From an uncultured Oscillospiraceae bacterium (lineage in GTDB: Bacteria; Bacillota; Clostridia; Oscillospirales; Ruminococcaceae): DNA of 34,753 nt. Under the pieces are notes generated by a model that saw nothing but the letters and a program-made list of their open reading frames with translations, ran no database searches and had not been told where the DNA came from. A program made the translations under genes and the position numbers. Below are positions 32,989 through 34,753 of the stretch, in pieces (positions within the stretch are counted from its first letter, which is position 1; each line of letters begins with the position of its first letter). Where the stretch lies: assembly GCA_949298535.1 (NCBI GenBank), contig CASFXA010000016.1:1-34753 (forward strand), given 5' to 3'.

Positions 32989-34245
32989 TCAGCGCTCTGT
33001 TTTTATTTTAGGCAGCGTGGAGCCTCCAAAAGGCATCGCCAACACCGTAGCGTTTTCTCCGCACTTTTTTCTGGCCGCTTCATACGCTTCCTCCACAGTA
33101 GAAAATGGAGTTAAAAAAATCCTTTTTACAAAATCCGCCGGCAGAGAACTGACCAAATAGACGTCTGCCCGGCGCAGCACCATGGCAATGGCGGCGGCTT
33201 TATGGCCTCCCAGCTGAAAATCCCGTTCAATTCGCCGGATCATAAATTCCGGAGAGGGCGAGGTTGTCATCCACTCTTCAAAAGTTTTCTCCCCCAAACC
33301 CTCTTTGCAGCAACCAATTAAAATCACAACTCCTCCATTTCGCACCGCATGAGCAGCGTTATCCAGCGCCTTTTGAGTCTGATAAAGGTTCAGATCCTTG
33401 GGAGCGCCTCCCTGAGAAGCGATTACAATATCTGCCTGGCAATCCAGCTCCTTTCGGTACAAATGATCCAGGTAATTGCAGCCCGCCCGATGAGCCAGGG
33501 TCACATCTCCCGCCACTGCATAAAGGATTTGCTTTTGTGGATTCAATACCACATTGAGAATAAAATCCACCCCTACCATGGCAGCTGCTTCCTCAATATC
33601 TTCCCGCACCGGATTGCCGGCAATACGGCCAGCGCACGCTTCGGGCCGAATCATCCGGCTGTGATTGGCTTGAATGGCGTTTCGGGTGGAAACACCCGGC
33701 ATGATGGCCTTTGCGCCTCCGGAATAACCGGCAAAATAGTGATATTCAATATTGCCCAAACAGATTCTGCGATCCGCCGACACCACACGGCGATCAATCT
33801 CCACCGGCGTTCCTCTGGAGGTGGTTCCAACCCGAACACAATCGGTGACGTCCAGATCCATACACTGAATCTCACGATACGCCCGCTCTCCCGCCAGTTT
33901 TTTTTGCTCCTCAGGAGTGTGCCGGCGATGGTTTCCCAAGGCGAATATCAAAGTGATGTCCTCCTTGGAGATGCCTGCCCCGTACAATTCATCCAGCAAT
34001 ATCGGCATCACGGCCCAAGTGGGCATAGGACGGGTGATGTCGCTGGTAACAATGGCAATTTTCTCCCCTGGATGTACAAGTTCTCCTAAATGGGGAGATC
34101 CTATTGGGTGTTTGATCGCGTAAAGGACAGCCTCCAATCCCCGCAATCCTTTTGGCGCCTCATTGGGTTCCAAAACCCCCAGAATATTTTTTTCCTCTAC
34201 TGTCACAGTTTGTGTTTCTGTTCCTATGGCAAATTCCAGTTTCAT
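32989..34245 (-). CDS. larA: LarA-family nickel-dependent racemase/epimerase
   Basis: Racemase using the nickel-pincer (NPN) cofactor; the model enzyme interconverts D- and L-lactate. 418 residues, the normal length. Visible motifs: SDITRPMP (about 68), GNHRRHTPEE (about 103) with a conserved His, EYHYFAGYSGGAKAIMPGV (about 167) with the His and the Lys that carries the cofactor, and ANHSRM with a further His. The cofactor genes larB, larC and larE are not in the window, and the LarA superfamily has members acting on other 2-hydroxy acids, so the substrate is open. Single-gene unit with its own promoter and terminator. Confidence 0.88.
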   Translation of the reverse strand: MKLEFAIGTETQTVTVEEKNILGVLEPNEAPKGLRGLEAVLYAIKHPIGSPHLGELVHPGEKIAIVTSDITRPMPTWAVMPILLDELYGAGISKEDITLIFALGNHRRHTPEEQKKLAGERAYREIQCMDLDVTDCVRVGTTSRGTPVEIDRRVVSADRRICLGNIEYHYFAGYSGGAKAIMPGVSTRNAIQANHSRMIRPEACAGRIAGNPVREDIEEAAAMVGVDFILNVVLNPQKQILYAVAGDVTLAHRAGCNYLDHLYRKELDCQADIVIASQGGAPKDLNLYQTQKALDNAAHAVRNGGVVILIGCCKEGLGEKTFEEWMTTSPSPEFMIRRIERDFQLGGHKAAAIAMVLRRADVYLVSSLPADFVKRIFLTPFSTVEEAYEAARKKCGENATVLAMPFGGSTLPKIKTER

Positions 34246-34284
34246 TATTTTTCCCTACTTTTTTCAACATTTGAATCTATTTCT

Positions 34285-34313
34285 ATCATATCTATCCGAA
34301 TTAAATACGTCAA
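34285..34313 (-). promoter_or_regulatory. sigma-A promoter of larA
   Basis: Minus strand TTGACG (34313-34308), 17-bp spacer, TATGAT (34290-34285), in an AT-rich stretch. It predicts a leader of about 33 nt before ATG 34245. The ribosome site is weak (TAGGGA). Confidence 0.75.
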
Positions 34314-34330
34314 ATATTGTTTTCTTTTAA

Positions 34331-34618
34331 GATAATAGTTTTAAATTATAATTCTCTTTACAGCCCGCAGCTGAAACAGTACTCCGAAAACGGCCATACC
34401 CCCACAGCGTCTTTTTCCCTGCTTTTCATGCGCGAAACAGGTGCCAGCCTTGCTGAAAATGTTCTTTTTCGAAAAAACCTGAGAACCAGGCAGAAGAACA
34501 AAACAGTGGGCGGTCAAAGCCGCAGACTAACGGCGACCTAACATCTGCCCACAGAAAACACAGAAAACATCAGGCTGTCGAAAAACCTACTTTCAAAAGG
34601 AAAACAACATTCAAAATC
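34331..34618. other. gene-free stretch
   Basis: No convincing gene. A 74-codon plus-strand frame (34317-34541) has no ribosome site and no recognisable sequence. An imperfect TTCTTTTTCGAAAAAAC palindrome lies near 34461. GGCTGTCGAAAAA at about 34573 resembles the terminal sequence of some IS families but has no partner in the window. Confidence 0.5.
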
Positions 34619-34649
34619 ATAAAAATCAGGACATGCGCCTGATTTTTAT
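34619..34649. terminator. bidirectional intrinsic terminator
   Basis: ATAAAAATCAGG (34619-34630) and CCTGATTTTTAT (34638-34649) are exact complements around a 7-nt loop, with T-rich arms on both strands. It would end a minus-strand gene entering from the right edge. Confidence 0.85.
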
Positions 34650-34753
34650 CCCACGACCCGCGCCCACAGGGGCGCGAAACCGGGGGTATCGATTCTGGTT
34701 TCTTCTGGAACCAGAATCGTATCCAGGGGGTATGGGATACCCCCTGGAAGCGT
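34646..34753 (-). CDS. possible C-terminal end of a minus-strand gene cut by the window edge
   Basis: One minus-strand frame reads 35 codons without interruption (segments IPYPLDTILVPEETRIDTPGF and FAPLWARVVG) and stops with TAA exactly at the terminator. No family can be recognised. The same bases hold three perfect hairpins, which argues instead for a non-coding structured region; both readings stay open. Confidence 0.3.
   Translation of the reverse strand, partial: TLPGGIPYPLDTILVPEETRIDTPGFAPLWARVVG
34659..34747. repeat. three consecutive perfect hairpins
   Basis: CGCGCCC/GGGCGCG (34659-34676, 4-nt loop); CGATTCTGGTT/AACCAGAATCG (34690-34719, 8-nt loop); CCAGGGGGTAT/ATACCCCCTGG (34723-34747, 3-nt loop). 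GGGGGTAT also occurs at 34682-34689, so ATACCCCC (34737-34744) could pair with either copy, giving two exclusive folds. Confidence 0.7.

Noticed and set aside
34573-34585. Possible insertion-sequence end (GGCTGTCGAAAAA)
   Set aside because: Resembles ends of some IS families, but no matching inverted end, target duplication or transposase is in the window.

Overview
The window looks like a chromosomal stretch of an endospore-forming member of the Clostridia, most like the gut Oscillospiraceae/Ruminococcaceae type. The evidence is the complete spoIIIAA-AH operon, a SCIFF peptide/maturase pair, a tyrosine T-box leader, a lysine riboswitch, class III fructose-1,6-bisphosphatase and the gene order asp23-nusB-xseA-xseB-ispA-tlyA-nadK-argR-recN. 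Species cannot be fixed from the sequence alone.

Region 1 (about 1-2,950) is the accessory part. An exact 19-bp direct repeat (163-181 and 2899-2917) brackets a GC-rich 2.7-kb segment. It holds an HUH-type rolling-circle replication initiator, a tyrosine recombinase reduced to its catalytic domain, a small unknown ORF, three copies of a 30-bp hairpin repeat and several other perfect inverted repeats. I read it as a minimal integrated replicon inserted into a palindromic site just upstream of a chromosomal xer-type recombinase gene. Joining the two flanks through the repeat rebuilds that palindrome.

Region 2 (3,018-9,700): a Xer-family recombinase converges on, and overlaps, a SpoIIM-like membrane protein. 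Next comes a minus-strand group queA-tgt-yajC-TIGR04086-type membrane protein-scfA-scfB (tRNA queuosine synthesis, Sec accessory subunit, SCIFF RiPP). scfA (47 aa) has its own strong promoter and an intrinsic terminator-like hairpin separates it from scfB.

Region 3 (10,000-13,670): a sigma-A promoter, a lysine riboswitch and an intrinsic terminator precede asd-dapA-dapB and a stand-alone aspartokinase-like ACT protein. Together these form the lysine/diaminopimelate branch. Region 4 (13,770-18,205): fbp on the plus strand converges on tyrS-zupT, which is read from a T-box leader; zupT appears to use an ATA start codon.

Region 5 (18,263-27,834) is a long minus-strand housekeeping operon starting at asp23: nusB, a TsaD paralogue, xseA, xseB, ispA, a divergent PAP2 protein, tlyA, nadK, argR, recN and a GNAT acetyltransferase, with many 4-bp start/stop overlaps. 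Region 6 (27,836-32,769) is spoIIIAA-AH, the mother-cell half of the forespore feeding-tube/secretion complex. spoIIIAA runs about 200 nt into spoIIIAB. Region 7 (32,840-34,753): a LarA-family nickel racemase with its own promoter and terminator, then a mostly gene-free AT-rich gap ending in a terminator and a cluster of perfect hairpins that may be the 3' end of another minus-strand gene.
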